DNA of 64,000 nt, from the NCBI RefSeq assembly GCF_025698545.1, contig NC_068575.1, positions 55,995,980-56,059,979 of the forward strand. Reading direction: 5' to 3'. This document shows, one piece after another, positions 10,800 to 22,498 of the stretch. A model generated the notes under the pieces. The model was not told the origin of the DNA, ran no database searches, and saw nothing but the letters and a program-made list of their open reading frames with translations. The position numbers and the translations under genes are program-made. How positions within the stretch are numbered: the first letter of the stretch is position 1; every line of letters begins with the position of its first letter. This DNA is from Gossypium raimondii (taxonomy: Eukaryota; Streptophyta; Magnoliopsida; Malvales; Malvaceae).

Positions 10800-11789
10800 A
10801 TGTCAGATGAAAGAATGTATGAAGTTGAACAGGAAATGTATACTGGAAGTCGAGAATTTGAAGAAACTAAATCTGCTACACTTAGTGTGAATTCGTTAGA
10901 TAATCAATCTCCTAACGTATGAAGAGAAAGAGATGACTCACAACTGTTAAGAACTATAGCCGATGCATTACTGATGTGGCGAGCTATACTGCTACTACAT
11001 CGGTACCAAGCTGTCGAGCGGGCCCCGATTAAAGAGCTATAGAAATATGGTGCCACGGGTTTTGGGATTAAGAAAGCGATCAGTTCCTTCTTGAAAATTG
11101 GATGCAATCAACAAAAAGAGTTTTGCAACAATTAGATTGCACTCCTCGAGAGAATCTGATATGTGCTATATCACTATTACAAGGAGAAGCTTATCTCTGG
11201 TGGGAATCTGTGGTTAGGCATTTGCCGGATGATCAAGTAACTTGGGACTTTCAAAAATAATTTCAGAAGAAGTATACTGGGGAAATGTACATTGAAGAGA
11301 AAAAGCAAGAGTTTTTAGTGCTGAAACAGGGTAATATGTCAGTACTAGATTATGAGTAAGAATTCTCTAAACTGAACAGGTATGCTTCAGAATTTGTTCC
11401 AACCGAAGCTGATAGTTGTAAACGATTTCTATGGTGTAAACGATTTTTATGGGGACTGCGAGATGAAATCAAGATTCAATTAGCAAGTCTCAGAATTACT
11501 GAACTTGTTGATCTGGTTGAGCGAGCAAAAATGAAAGAACAAGTATTGGGCCTGGATAAAAAGTCAGAAATGGATAAATCAGCTGGAAAACGTATGGGAA
11601 TTACTAATTCTAATCCATTACCGAAGAGATCTAGAGAATCAAGAAGCGGTTGGAGATCAAGCTTTGATTCGATAGAAGTAATGAGTTTCTTGTTTCCTTT
11701 GGTAGTGTAAAACTCATACTAGAAAAAAAATCTTGAATGCGATTATTGTCGGAAAAGACATTTTGGTGAATGCTGGAAAAAAATCCGAG
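10800..11789 (+). pseudogene. gag: Gag 5' part, left arm, degraded
   Basis: Starts ATGTCAGATGAAAGAATG, the same start as the right-arm copy at 12822. It is interrupted by several stop codons (for example near 10920, 11041 and 11260). Recognisable pieces include the LWWESVVRHL capsid motif and the first zinc knuckle DYCGKRHFGEC just before the inversion point, where homology ends. No full-length Gag is possible. Confidence 0.8.
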
Positions 11790-12822
11790 TTTTCGAACAA
11801 TCTTTAACAATGTGTTCAATAGAGCCACAATGGAAACATCCTCCGATTTTTTTCCAGCATTCACCAAAATGTTTTTTCCCACAATAATCGCATTCAGAAT
11901 TTTCACTTTTCCTATGAGCTTTTACACTACCAAAGGGAAACAAGAATCTGCTTTTCCTCTACATACTTATCAGAAAGCTTAATCTCCAACCACTTCTTGA
12001 TTCTCTGGATCTTTTTGGTAATGGATTAGAACTAGTAATTCCCATACGTTTCCCAGCTGATTTACCCATTTCTGACTTTTTATCCAGGCCCAATACTTGT
12101 TCTATCATTTTTGCTCGTTCAACCAGATCAACAAGTTTAGTAATTCTGAGACTTACTAATTGAATCTTGATTTCATCTCGCAGTCTCTGTAGAAATCATT
12201 TACAACTATCAGCCTCGGTTGGAACATATTCTGAAGCATACCGCCACCTAGAGAACTCGCATTATAATCCAAAGATCGACATGTTACCCTGCTTCAAAGA
12301 CTAAAACTCTTACTTTTTCTATTCAATGTACATTTCCCCAATATACTTCTTCTGAAATTCTTTTTGAAACAAGTCCTAAGTTACCTGATCATCCGACAAA
12401 TGCCTAATCACAGATTCCCACCAGAGATACGTTTCTCTTTGTAACAGTGATACAACACATATCAGATTTTCTCGGGGATTGCAATCTAATTGTTGCAAAA
12501 CTCTTTTTGTTGATTGCATCCAATTTTCAGTTGCGAACGGATCAGTTCCTCTTAATCCCAAAAACCCTGTGGCACCATATTTTTGTAGCTCTTTAATCAG
12601 GCCCGTCGACGCTTGGTAATGATGTAGTAGTGTATAGCTCTTCCACACACGTAATGCATCGGCTATAGTTCTTAATAGTTGTGAGTCATCTTTTTCTCTT
12701 CCTACGTTAGGAGGTTGATTATCTAACGGATTCACACAATGTGTAGCAGATTCAGTTTCTTCAAATTCTCGACTTCCAGTATACATTTCCTGTTCAACTT
12801 CATACATTCTTTCATCTGACAT
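11740..12822 (-). pseudogene. gag: Gag 5' part, right arm, partly open
   Basis: Begins MSDERMYEVEQEMY and stays open for 148 codons (12822-12376), including NWMQSTKRVLQQLDC and YLWWESVIRHLSDDQVT of the Retrotrans_gag capsid domain. Beyond that it is broken by stops near 12320-12350 and 12220. At the inner end a frame (11943-11743) contains two zinc knuckles, CDYCGKKHFGEC and CFHCGSIEHIVKDC, a pair typical of Tekay/Del Gag. The frame then runs out of the loop into the opposite arm, read backwards, giving a non-native tail. Confidence 0.8.
11790..11840. other. Loop at the centre of the giant palindrome
   Basis: About 51 bp lie between the innermost paired bases, left GCTGGAAAAAAATCCGAG (ending 11789) and right CTCCGATTTTTTTCCAGC (starting 11841). 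The loop is single-copy and encodes the second Gag zinc knuckle on the minus strand, so it belongs to the right-arm copy. The left-arm copy was therefore truncated just before that point. Confidence 0.85.
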
Positions 12823-12954
12823 TTTATCTATAAAACAAAATCAAATAAATATATTAGCATCTAAAAACCCGACTCAGTTTCGACTTAAATGTGGCATGTA
12901 CTTCTAAACTCATTTACAAGTTTGATTTAGTTCGAGAGTCGGCTAAACCTGATA

Positions 12955-12966
12955 GCTCTGATACCA
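12955..12966 (-). other. Primer binding site of right arm
   Basis: The minus strand reads TGGTATCAGAGC, a perfect initiator tRNA-Met primer match, five bases inside the LTR end at 12972. It mirrors 10656-10667. Confidence 0.9.
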
Positions 12967-13686
12967 CTAAATGTAACACTCCCTAACCCCGAATCGCCGC
13001 CAGAACTGGATTACGAGGCATTACAGAATATATCAGACAACTTACGAATAATTCATAAATAAAATGACATTCATAGTATAATTTAATAATTAAATCCCTA
13101 TAATGGACTCTCGAAGCCCAAGACATGTATTAAAAGTAGAACGGAACTTGTTCGAGTATTCCAAAAAAATTTTCGTAATTTTTTTTGTAAAAATTTCTAC
13201 AGTATTTTTGCTTATTTTTACATAAAACCCCCTGCAATTAAATCTGTATCCATTTCCAAACATAACCAATTCAACCAATTCAATATAATATCAATTTAAA
13301 TTTATCAATGTACTAATTAAATTGTAACGGATAAACTTCTTTCATTATAATTCTTAGACTTGTGCTACTAACATTTTTAACCATTTATATTCAAAACATA
13401 ATAACCTTTATATACATCCTATGTACATGCCACATTACCAAAAGAAAATGTACATCACCAAAAGTTTATCAAGTTGGTCCGCTTTGAATGTCGGTTCAAG
13501 ATTTGACTTCTACAACTCATGCATGGAAATAATCAGATGCTTTAGTATGCATATACTCAGTGGTATCACTATAATTTAATTTATATTTAAATACATTGAA
13601 TCACACACACAAACTTTTACATTACAATTATCATCACTTAATGAATAATTCAATATTTTATATTATCATTTGATTATATATATACC

Positions 13687-16600
13687 TGTAACACCTCTTA
13701 CCTGTATTCGACACCGGAATAGGGTACGAGGCATTACCAGAACACATACACTTGTAAACGTATTTAACTGATTTATAAAATTTCATCTAAATTAAAACTT
13801 TCAAAATTATTAACATGCTTCTATAACTTTTCACAATATATCCTTAAAATATTATAATCATAATAATTAGGTCCTACGAGACCCGATACATACTCATGTA
13901 ACTCAATGTTTCATTTTCATTTCATTCAATTCGCAATTTCTCATGCTTACAATCTAAATCATATCATTAGCATTTTCCATTTAATTCACGTACAATTCAA
14001 TGTCATTAAGTTCAACACTAATACGTATTTACCATTTAATTCAATGTTTATCGATTATACCATTCATTAACACATTTACTAAGTTCACATGTCAACCACA
14101 ATCATTGGTGAGTCCCATTGTATAAACTCACTACCACTTATCCATTTACTATAATTCTTTTGGGCCAATTTGTCACTTACCATCCTTAATCAAATTAGGG
14201 AACAGTTACGGAAAATTGAGTACTTCACTTCCACTTTGCCATAGTATAATTATGGTATTACGTATGATCACTTATCACTTGTCCCTGATCAAATAAGTGT
14301 AGCTAGGCTACCACTTATCACTTTGTCACTTGATCACGCTTATCACTTTGTCACTTGATCAGATAACTGTAGCTAAAGCTACCACTTATCACTTTGTCTC
14401 TTGATCAGATAAGTGTAGCACTTATCACTTTTTCACTTGATCAGATAAGTGTAGCTAAAGCTACCACTTATCACTTTATCTCTTGATCAGAAGTACTCAA
14501 ATCCGGCGTTCCGCTTAATTTGATCATTTATTCGATTTTCGCATTTTTATTTTACTCTCATTTCAACACTAAATATATTTCATCATACATTATATAATTC
14601 ATGAAATTAACATTTAATCATTAAATTTCAGCCATATGAACTTACTATTTCATTACCTTTCCACACCCGTTTCCTACGCATATCACAAGCACCATATCAA
14701 TTAGGCACTTACAATTTCAATGCATAACTTACAAATTTAACGTGACATAATCTAGCCACTGCTTGGCCAAAGCCTAAGCATGTACACCAAATACGTTAAC
14801 TAAATACACAGATAGCACAAGCATTATAAGCATGGATGAGCACAACATTTATTCATGTATCACGCTTACCGACATGTGTTAATTCATAAACCATTCATGA
14901 CATTATTTCATACCAAATCATATACCGAATATACCATACACACATACTATAAAACTTTATTTTCACAAATAAGCTTAAACCGTGACCAATAATGCACAAA
15001 TGCAAGCATCATTTCTATTTCATCATTTATCAATTATAATCAAGCCTATGACCAATTATACACAAATCATTCATATATTTTCCAATTTTCCTCCTCCTCC
15101 TCCTCTCCATTCCACATTCTTAATGTATATACCACACTTAAACAACATTAACTATAATTTCACTATTCACTCACATGTATATTCAAAGCTGTTTATCCGA
15201 GTCAGAGTCACTAAATTATTTTTATCTGGAGCTACAGAGCTCCAAATTAAGATCCGTAAATTTTTAATGAAACTAGACTCACATATCTTCTTACCATAAA
15301 ATTTTTAGAATTTTTTGTTTAGCAAATTAATACAATTTATTCTTTAAACTTTCCCCTGTTTTGCTGTCTGACAGTTCCGACCACTCTCTACTAAAAATGA
15401 ATTGTCTAATTGTAAAAAATTCGGATGATGTTTCCGTTTATTTCTTTTGAAAATAGACTCATCAAGGATTCTAAACATATAAATTATAACTCATAATTAT
15501 TTTTCTTCAATTTTTGATGATTTTCTAAAGTCAGAACAGGGAAACCCGAAATCATTCTGACATTGTCTCACAAAACTTATTATATCTCATGATTTACAAT
15601 TCTATTGCTCACACCATTTCTTCTATGAGAAACTAGACTCAATAAGCTTTTATTTCATATTTTATTCATCTTCTAATTCAATTCCCACAATTTTTGGTGA
15701 TTTTTCAAAGTTAGACCACTGCTGCTGCCCAAAACTGTTTAGTGTAATATATTGATTACCAATTTGACTCTAAACTTTTAATACATGATAATTTCGTCCC
15801 TAGGCTTGGAAAATGAAATTCTTGCAATATAATCCTTGATTCAAGCCTAGTATTTCTCATACATATCAATAACAGCCCATGTATTCCATGAAATTTCAGA
15901 ATTTCTCCATGGTTTCAATACTTTTCAATTTAATCCCTAAAACATGTTTTCAACTAATTTTTTAATAAAACACCTTTAAACATCCATTAACATCTCAATT
16001 TCATCACAAAATAACAAAAATCATATGAAATTATCATTAGTATCTTCCAAAACTTTCAACAAAATGAGAAACTAGTAGGATACTAAGTTGGACCTAATTG
16101 TAAAAGTGTAAAAATATAAAAATTTCAAGGACAAAGCAAGAATTAAACTTACTTGAAGCCAAAATATGGAATACCAGCTCCAAACCCTCTTCCATGGCTG
16201 TCTCCCACCGAAATTTCAAGAAGAAATGGTCTTGAAATGCTTAAAATAAAATTTGGCCACATAAACTTTATTGTAATTCCAATTTTGTCCTTAATACATA
16301 AAAATCTTAGATTTTTTTAACGGTATGCCATCTCAGCCACTTAAATTGGTCCATTTTCTCTTTTAGTTCTTCCTTATTTAATTGTTAAGCTATTTAATCA
16401 CTTTAGTAAGTTTTGTATCTTTTCAATTTAGTCCTTTTAATTAATTTATCGCTAAAACATTAAAATTTTCTAACTAAACTTTAACACTACCATATTGACA
16501 CTCCAAAAATATTTATAAAAATATTTACGGCTCATTTTATAACATCAAGTCTCGATACCTCTTTTCCTCAATTTCTTGACTTAATAAATTTTTATAAAAT

Positions 16601-16737
16601 ACAAATTACTAATTTAAAAATCTCTTAAAAATCATATTTGGCTCGTAATTATTGATAATAAAATTTACGAGCCTGTTTTCTGAATTTGGTGATCTCGTAC
16701 CACTATTTTCGACATTTCTGAAAATCGGGCTATTACA
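13687..16737 (-). mobile_element. Solo gypsy LTR nested in right arm, with TSD ATACC
   Basis: 3051 bp with TGTAACACC...CTATTACA ends, flanked by ATACC at 13682-13686 and 16738-16742. No PBS, gag or second LTR is present, so it is a solo LTR left by LTR-LTR recombination. The left arm keeps the unfilled site as a single GGTAT at 9940-9944. Family relatives are at 6891-9725 and 56404-62570. Open frames inside (for example 14982-15299) have no coding signature. Confidence 0.88.
14270..14500. repeat. Tandem CACTTATCACTTTGTCACTTGATCAG repeats
   Basis: About five tandem copies of a unit built from ACCACTTATCACTTTGTC, then TCTTGATCAGATAAGTGTAG and CTAAAGCT, 45-55 bp apart. TGATCA and the paired segments ATAAGTG and CACTTAT make each unit partly palindromic. 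It lies within the solo LTR and marks a subfamily-specific LTR satellite. Confidence 0.8.
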
Positions 16738-18447
16738 ATACCATTCTTAATTCTTTATTTCAATTCTCACCTTTCACATATGTCATATCATTCAAATTTA
16801 GTTTTATCAGTAAATTTATTTCATTTGCCCCTATTAACTTGATTCGGACTCGGTCGATACACGGATTCCAACCAACACCCCAGTACACAACACCTAAATA
16901 GTAATCAAGAATTGAGCAAAGAATAAGAATGATAATAGTATTCAACACACAAAGTGCTGAATTTGTAACAAGAATGATAAAGATCCCACACACAAAGTAT
17001 CGAATCGATATAAGAATAATAGAGTCGGCATATAAATGCCTGATCAGTAAGCTGACAAAAACCCGTATTCTTCCATATCCTATGGCATGCCAACTATATC
17101 CGACTAGCCCGACTAGTTAATAGGGTATTTAATTCACTTTTCAATACAATTTCTATCTTAGTTCAGTATCAATTATAATTCCTTATTTCAATCAGTTTCA
17201 CAGTATTTCAGTAATTCATTACTTCAGTAATTTCACAATTCAATGCAGTACACATAACAACATTTAGTAACTTCACAATTCAATTCAGTACTCAAAAACA
17301 ATATTCAGTATTTCATAATGCAGCTCAGTATCAGTCTCACTTTCAATACCCAATCATAAATTTTCATTTTACTAAACACTTACCTTAAAATACTTGCAAC
17401 ACATAATTAGTAAATTAAACACATAATAATGATAAAGTTTGAATTGTAATGATACAAACCAGAATTCTCTTCAGATTTAATCCTCGACGATCTTTTTTTT
17501 TCCTTTTTGGGCCGATGCTTCAGACTCGATATTAGCAACGAACAATTAAAATAATTTCACAATCATTAGCACAACACAATTTAATTGCTGAAATTTTTAT
17601 CTAACTTTTACTTTAATTCCAATTTGAATCCTAATTAAACCTATATATTTTTCTTTCTCAATTCATACCCTTTTGCTACTCAATTTCTTGCCAAACTCAC
17701 ATTTAACTATCTAACTTTTATCATATTTTCATAATTTCGAATTTATTTCAATCTAATCCCTAAAACTCAAAACTTATAACTTAGTTTACAATTCAATCCT
17801 TTACTAACTTCTAACTTGAAATTAAATTAATTTAACCCCAATTCATCATCTTTCCAAACATGAACCATGTCTAAAAAAATATAATATCTTACAAAATTTC
17901 AACATAAATCCAAAAATACTTTGTTCTAGGATTCCAAAAACATCAAAACTAAAAGAAAAGGGACTAAATTAACTTACCAATTTAAGCTTGAAGCTCAAAA
18001 ACCCTATTTTTCCATTTTTCGTTTCTTTCTTTCTTTTTCCTTCTTTCCTTCCTCAGTTTCGTTTGCCTACTCTGTTCTATTTCTCTTTTTCTATTCTTTT
18101 ATTTCTATTATGTTTTACATTAAAATAATAATAACATAATAATAACATAACAGTTTTACTTAAATAATAAGTAAATACATAATAATCATTTATGGGACTT
18201 GGCATATTTACCTATTTAGTCCTTTTAACTTTCTTTTAATCTATAATTAGACTTTCACTCTTTATTCAATTTGATCCTTTTTCCTAATTACTTTAAATTA
18301 AACTAACTTCACTAAAAAAATCTAATTAAACACACTATCAGACTCATAATTTTAATTACTCTTAATAATTATTTACTAACTCGGTTTACTAAAACGGAGG
18401 CCCGATAACACACTTTTTCCGGTGCCCACAGATTTTGGGTCATTACA

Positions 18448-18594
18448 ATGACCTTTTAGTTTGGTTTAAAATTCGAATTTAAAATTAAATTTTAGTTTGA
18501 AAAGCTGTTTGTTTACCAAATTTTTTTGTTTGAAACCATGGTTTTGGTTAAAAGTATTTTTCAACCTCAATGGTAAACACACCCTTAATATAGG
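18448..18594. mobile_element. Right half of the hAT-like MITE
   Basis: Ends GGTAAACACACCCT at 18594. Its reverse complement parallels the left terminus at 5887. Immediately outside the palindrome the sequence is AT-rich with GTTTGGTTTAAAATTC and no coding potential. Confidence 0.5.
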
Positions 18595-21000
18595 ATGATT
18601 TGTTGTCGATAATATTGTTGTTTAATGTATGGAAGGATATTTTATTCTTTGTTTATTTTGGATGTATTGAATGATAGAATTTTTATTTGTACAGTTTATT
18701 TACTTAATATTTTACATAAGCGATAAACATTTTATATTTAAAATTATTTAATCATTCATTTGATATTTTAAATATTTTTGTATAAATAAATTTAATATTT
18801 TTAAAAATATTAATAAATCCAAAATGGTATAACAAAACACACTGGTCTAGTAAAAAAACTGTGTTATCCCTACCTGTATATGTATATATTTTGACCAAAG
18901 AGAGTTCCATTTAATTTCAAAATCATTACAGAACGATGGTGGGCTTACATGAAGTAGAAAAAAGAAAGCAACAACAAAAGATCAAATTTCACTCATCAAG
19001 GCTCAATAGTTGTTGAGAGAACCAAATAAAGAAAAATCCTTAATCTTAGGATTAAGCCATGTCCTCTGTCAAAATTTGTAAAAGGCTTCATCCACTAATA
19101 GTTATCTTTCGATGCGTTTGTAACGACATAATAACCCTAAAATTCAAGTTTTGATTATATTGATAAAGAAGGCTTAGGACCAATTCCCTTTTGCTCCTTA
19201 CCATTATCAACAAATGAGATATTTTTCCGACACTAATGAGTGGTTCAATGATGAATGATGAAAAGACTAACATTGCATTGTAAAGGCTAAAAGGAGTGTA
19301 TGATAGTGGAAGAAACATGCCAATGAGATGCGAAAGAACAAACCTTTGATCTCAAAAGAGTGACCCTCGCCGAAACTTCTAGTTGGAGTTCAAGCCCACA
19401 CACTCCAACAGCAGCTAGAGAACAAAAAAAAAAAACCAAGATGGCATGGGATGGGAATAGCAAACCTTAGAATCATTAAAAAGAATGGGAGAAAAGAGAA
19501 ACCCAAGAATGAGATAGAATTGACTGGCCAAATCATTGGAGAAGAATTGGATGAGTCAAATCTCTAAAGCAAAGCCAAGAAAATTCCGGAAGAGCCACAA
19601 GATGTGGTGGATGAACAAAGAAACATTAAGAGAATCATACTCTTCGAGAAGAGAGAACAAAGAAATAGATAACCGATAATGCAATTCTAATTCATAATTT
19701 TTGTAACTCTTCATCATTAACATCATATACAGGTATAATATTAGTTCTGTTCAAATAGTCGAATCGAATTATTTGAAATGTAAAAAAATTTAATTATTAA
19801 TCGAATCAATTTTTTAAATATATTAGCCGAATTGAAATATTTTAGTTAATTCGCCGGATAACCAAATTAACGGAAATTTATGTTTTTGTCTTTTATTAAA
19901 ATTAGTATAAAACATATAAAAGATACATTGTTAATGTTCATTTTTTAATAGTTTAAAAACTTTAAATGGAGGTAAAAACAATAAATAAAACATTAGAAAC
20001 ACACATAAAATTTGAAAGTTAACAACCAAACAAAAGTTATATATTATTTATTAAAGTTAATTGATTAATTCGGTTAATTAATCAATAATCAAAATTCTAA
20101 AAAATCATTAATTGACTTCCAATAGATCAGTTTGGTCGGTTAATTCGATTTTAACCGAACTATGAACACTCCTCCTATATAATATGATATATCATTAGAA
20201 TTTATTGAGATAAATCTTGGATTAGAAATTACATTCAAGTTAATGAATAGATATTTCAAGTTGGTTGTAAATCTTTCATGTTTATTTGTGTAAGCTAGAA
20301 TAAATTAATTTATTTTTAAAATAAAAAATTCAACTATTAAATACATATTTTAAAAAACAATATTCTAAATTAATATAATAAAACACTAGATAAATTCAAA
20401 ATTTTACCAATACCACAAGTAACAGTTTTATGACTAAACCCTAATGTTATTTTATTAGAATAATAATTATAGAAAAATTATGAAAATATATCTTAAAATA
20501 TGTTGATGTAATTCTCTAATATTCATATTTGTCTTTTATATGTGAAAGGGAAAATATTTAAAATTATATATTTACAAAAAAAGAATGTAAAAAAATTATA
20601 AATGGATGGTAGATTTTAAAAGGAAATTGTAGTTTAAAATTTTATAGTAATATAGGTATTAAATATTTTAAACCATTCTTTATTATTTATAATGGATGAA
20701 ATTCATTAAATACAACATAAAATTGAGGAACATAGGTTCGGGAAAAGAAAGTTGGAAAGAGTTATACAATGTGTATATGAAGCATGCAATTTGTATGAAT
20801 TATCGAATACAAAATCAAATGTGAGCAATCAGACAAGAATTTAATGTTAATTTCGACATGATCTGCAAGCCAATCAAACTGGTACAATTGCAAAAGCTCT
20901 AAGAAGAGATCATATAAGGGAATTTTATGAAGAACCAGTCAGTGAATCATCCAATGGATCGATAATTGCTAAAGTTTATTGTTTTCAATATTCTTTAAAA
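18595..21000. other. Intergenic region, no gene seen
   Basis: AT-rich DNA. The minus-strand open frame at 19088-19318 has no recognised domain or exon context. The only structured item is a probable fold-back element at about 19735-20180. The last 300 bp are downstream of the LIM gene and probably include its 3' UTR. Confidence 0.55.
19735..20180. mobile_element. Possible fold-back MITE rich in GGTTAATTCGATT motifs
   Basis: The left side reads CTGTTCAAATAGTCGAATCG and the right side, inverted, reads GTGTTCATAGTTCGGTTAAA. The interior repeats TTCGGTTAATTAATC and ATCATTAATTGACTTCC. The imperfect inverted ends of about 25-30 bp and the non-coding AT-rich interior are as in small plant MITEs. 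Boundaries and target duplication are not certain. Confidence 0.35.
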
Positions 21001-21972
21001 TTATGACTGTTCTTCATTGTCATCTTGATTAGCCGCTGCAGTTTCGAGGTCAGCTTGGTTTTCAGCAAAGTCCGTGGATGATGCAGTGGAGGTGTTCCTC
21101 CTATGTGTAGCAGACTGGAGGACATGGTTGTAGTTCCCTTTCACCATGAAAAGTTGAGCGAAATGATGCTTGCAGTAGAGGATACCATTCAAAGCCGCAT
21201 AGGATGAGTGTGTCAAAGGGCACCCTCCATGAGCGCACCTAAAGCATGTTTTATGAAAGCATTCCCCTTCCATTGTAATCTGTTTTAACCAGATATTGAA
21301 TTACTCACAAATTTAAAAAAGGTAATCAGTAAAGTTTAATAAATATTGATCAACCTTTTCTAATGGGTACACCGTTTTCTCGCAAGCAGCACATTTATCT
21401 TGGGTTCCAGAGAATAAGGATGAGAGTTTGTTGGGAGTCCTCGACTGTGACATACCAAAGAAAGCTTAAGCATTTATATTGTCCCATTTTAAAACTAGTA
21501 AAATTTAAGGGGACATACCGTGTCATTTTGCTTCTCGGTCTTCGCTGCAAAATTCATCATCAATTGTTAGCCTTATCCATGTAGGATAAAGATGAAAGGG
21601 GATATGGATAAATTTCATATATTCAAAAGAAATGCCTATAAATGTCACCTGTTTGAAAATTCTTGCTGAAATTGCCAGATTCCTTAAATAGTTGCTCAAA
21701 ATGAGGCTTGCAATACAGGACTCCATCCATGGAGGAGTAGGTGTTCATCTATCAAGGGTACAAATGAAAGATGCTGGATTTGTTAAGAAGTCAAAAAATA
21801 AAAGCAAGTTTTGCAAGGAAAAAAGATTGAAACATACCACAAGGTTTCCCTTGCAATGGCTGCATTTGAAACAAGTTTTATGGTAAGGAACTCCTTCAAG
21901 AGTCATCATATCAACCACATGGACAGTCTTATCACAAGCCTTGCATTTGTCCAAAGTTCCCGTGAATGCCAT
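21001..21972 (-). CDS. LIM-domain actin-bundling protein, PLIM2/WLIM2 type
   Basis: Five exons: 21838-21972, 21649-21748, 21519-21544, 21355-21444, 21001-21279. All junctions are GT-AG and give 209 residues, usual for plant LIM proteins. Two LIM zinc-binding domains are present: the first from Cys10/Cys13 (DKCKACDK) through HKTCFKCSHC to YCKPHFEQLF, the second from Cys105/Cys108 (DKCAACEK) through FHKTCFRCAHGGC to YCKHHFAQLF. A linker of about 40 residues includes PNKLSSLFSGTQ, and the tail is acidic (QDDNEEQS). Family members bind and bundle F-actin; the PLIM2 subgroup is pollen-enriched and pH/calcium-responsive. TLDKCKACDKTV and NHVLQSATHRR suit PLIM2 best, but WLIM2 is very close. The 26-bp micro-exon is notable. 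The gene appears intact. Confidence 0.92.
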
Positions 21973-22127
21973 TTTCCCTTAAGCTTAAACTTGTTTCAAC
22001 CTTAAAAAAGAATATGTTTTTGAACAAACAAAGGAACTATTGGACAAGAAAAAAGAAGCAACTTGCCCTTTTTCTGGGTTTTACGTTTGACAAATGAGAG
22101 CTGATAATAAAACAATTTCTTTGCTCT

Positions 22128-22152
22128 ATCTTATAAAAAACTATTATATATC
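22128..22152 (-). promoter_or_regulatory. Candidate TATA region of the LIM gene
   Basis: On the minus strand TATATAATAG and TTTTATAAGATAG lie about 155-180 bp upstream of the start codon, a plausible TATA position given a 5' UTR of about 120 nt. No transcript evidence is available, and the AT-rich context makes chance matches likely. Confidence 0.3.
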
Positions 22153-22498
22153 ACAACTTATAATGTACTTGACTTGGACACCCACGTGATTGGATACCCT
22201 CAAACTTTGGAAGGTTAAATGTACTAAATTTGGATGCTATATCATTGGACAGGAGAGAAACAAGGTTTTTAGCTTTTGACCCCTTCAAATGAGAGCCACC
22301 CTATTTGGTTATTGGACTCAGTGGTGCTCATGTTACGAACAATTCATATTTCATTGGATTCTAAATTTTTAGGATTCGTACCATTCAAATGAAATGTAAA
22401 TGTCTCTTCTTGGATTGAAAAAATTATGAATCTAAAATGAATTTAATTTTATATTGTGTATTCGTGGTTGAAAGAAATATGTTATAATATTTGTTATT

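Larger units (their letters stand above)
6110..18447. mobile_element. Giant inverted repeat: two gypsy LTR-gag halves facing each other
   Basis: The left arm (6110-11789) and the right arm (11841-18447, minus strand) carry the same sequence in opposite orientation: LTR starting TGTAAYGACCC, PBS, then the 5' part of gag, meeting over a loop of about 51 bp. In the first 92 aligned bases I count six differences, mostly C/T. The arms differ in length because each holds a different later insertion (6891-about 9725 and 13687-16737). The flanks ATATC and ATGAC are not a convincing target duplication. The gag resembles Tekay/Del chromoviruses. No polymerase region is present. The arrangement looks like a rearranged or self-inverted cDNA, or a repair-generated inverted duplication, rather than a normal insertion. 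Confidence 0.88.
12972..18447 (-). repeat. LTR of right palindrome arm (interrupted)
   Basis: On the minus strand it begins TGTAATGACCC (18447) and ends GAGTGTTACA (12972). Removing the nested solo LTR with one TSD copy leaves about 2.4 kb, the likely native LTR length. It retains the block 17005-17870 that the left arm has lost. Confidence 0.82.

Noticed and set aside
12376..12822. Intact gag gene
   Set aside because: Open for 148 codons only; later stops and the inverted junction prevent a full protein.
14982..15299. 105-codon plus frame as a gene
   Set aside because: Lies wholly inside the solo LTR and has no domain or codon bias.
6105..18452. Target-site duplication for the giant palindrome
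   Set aside because: ATATC and ATGAC differ at two of five positions; not claimed.
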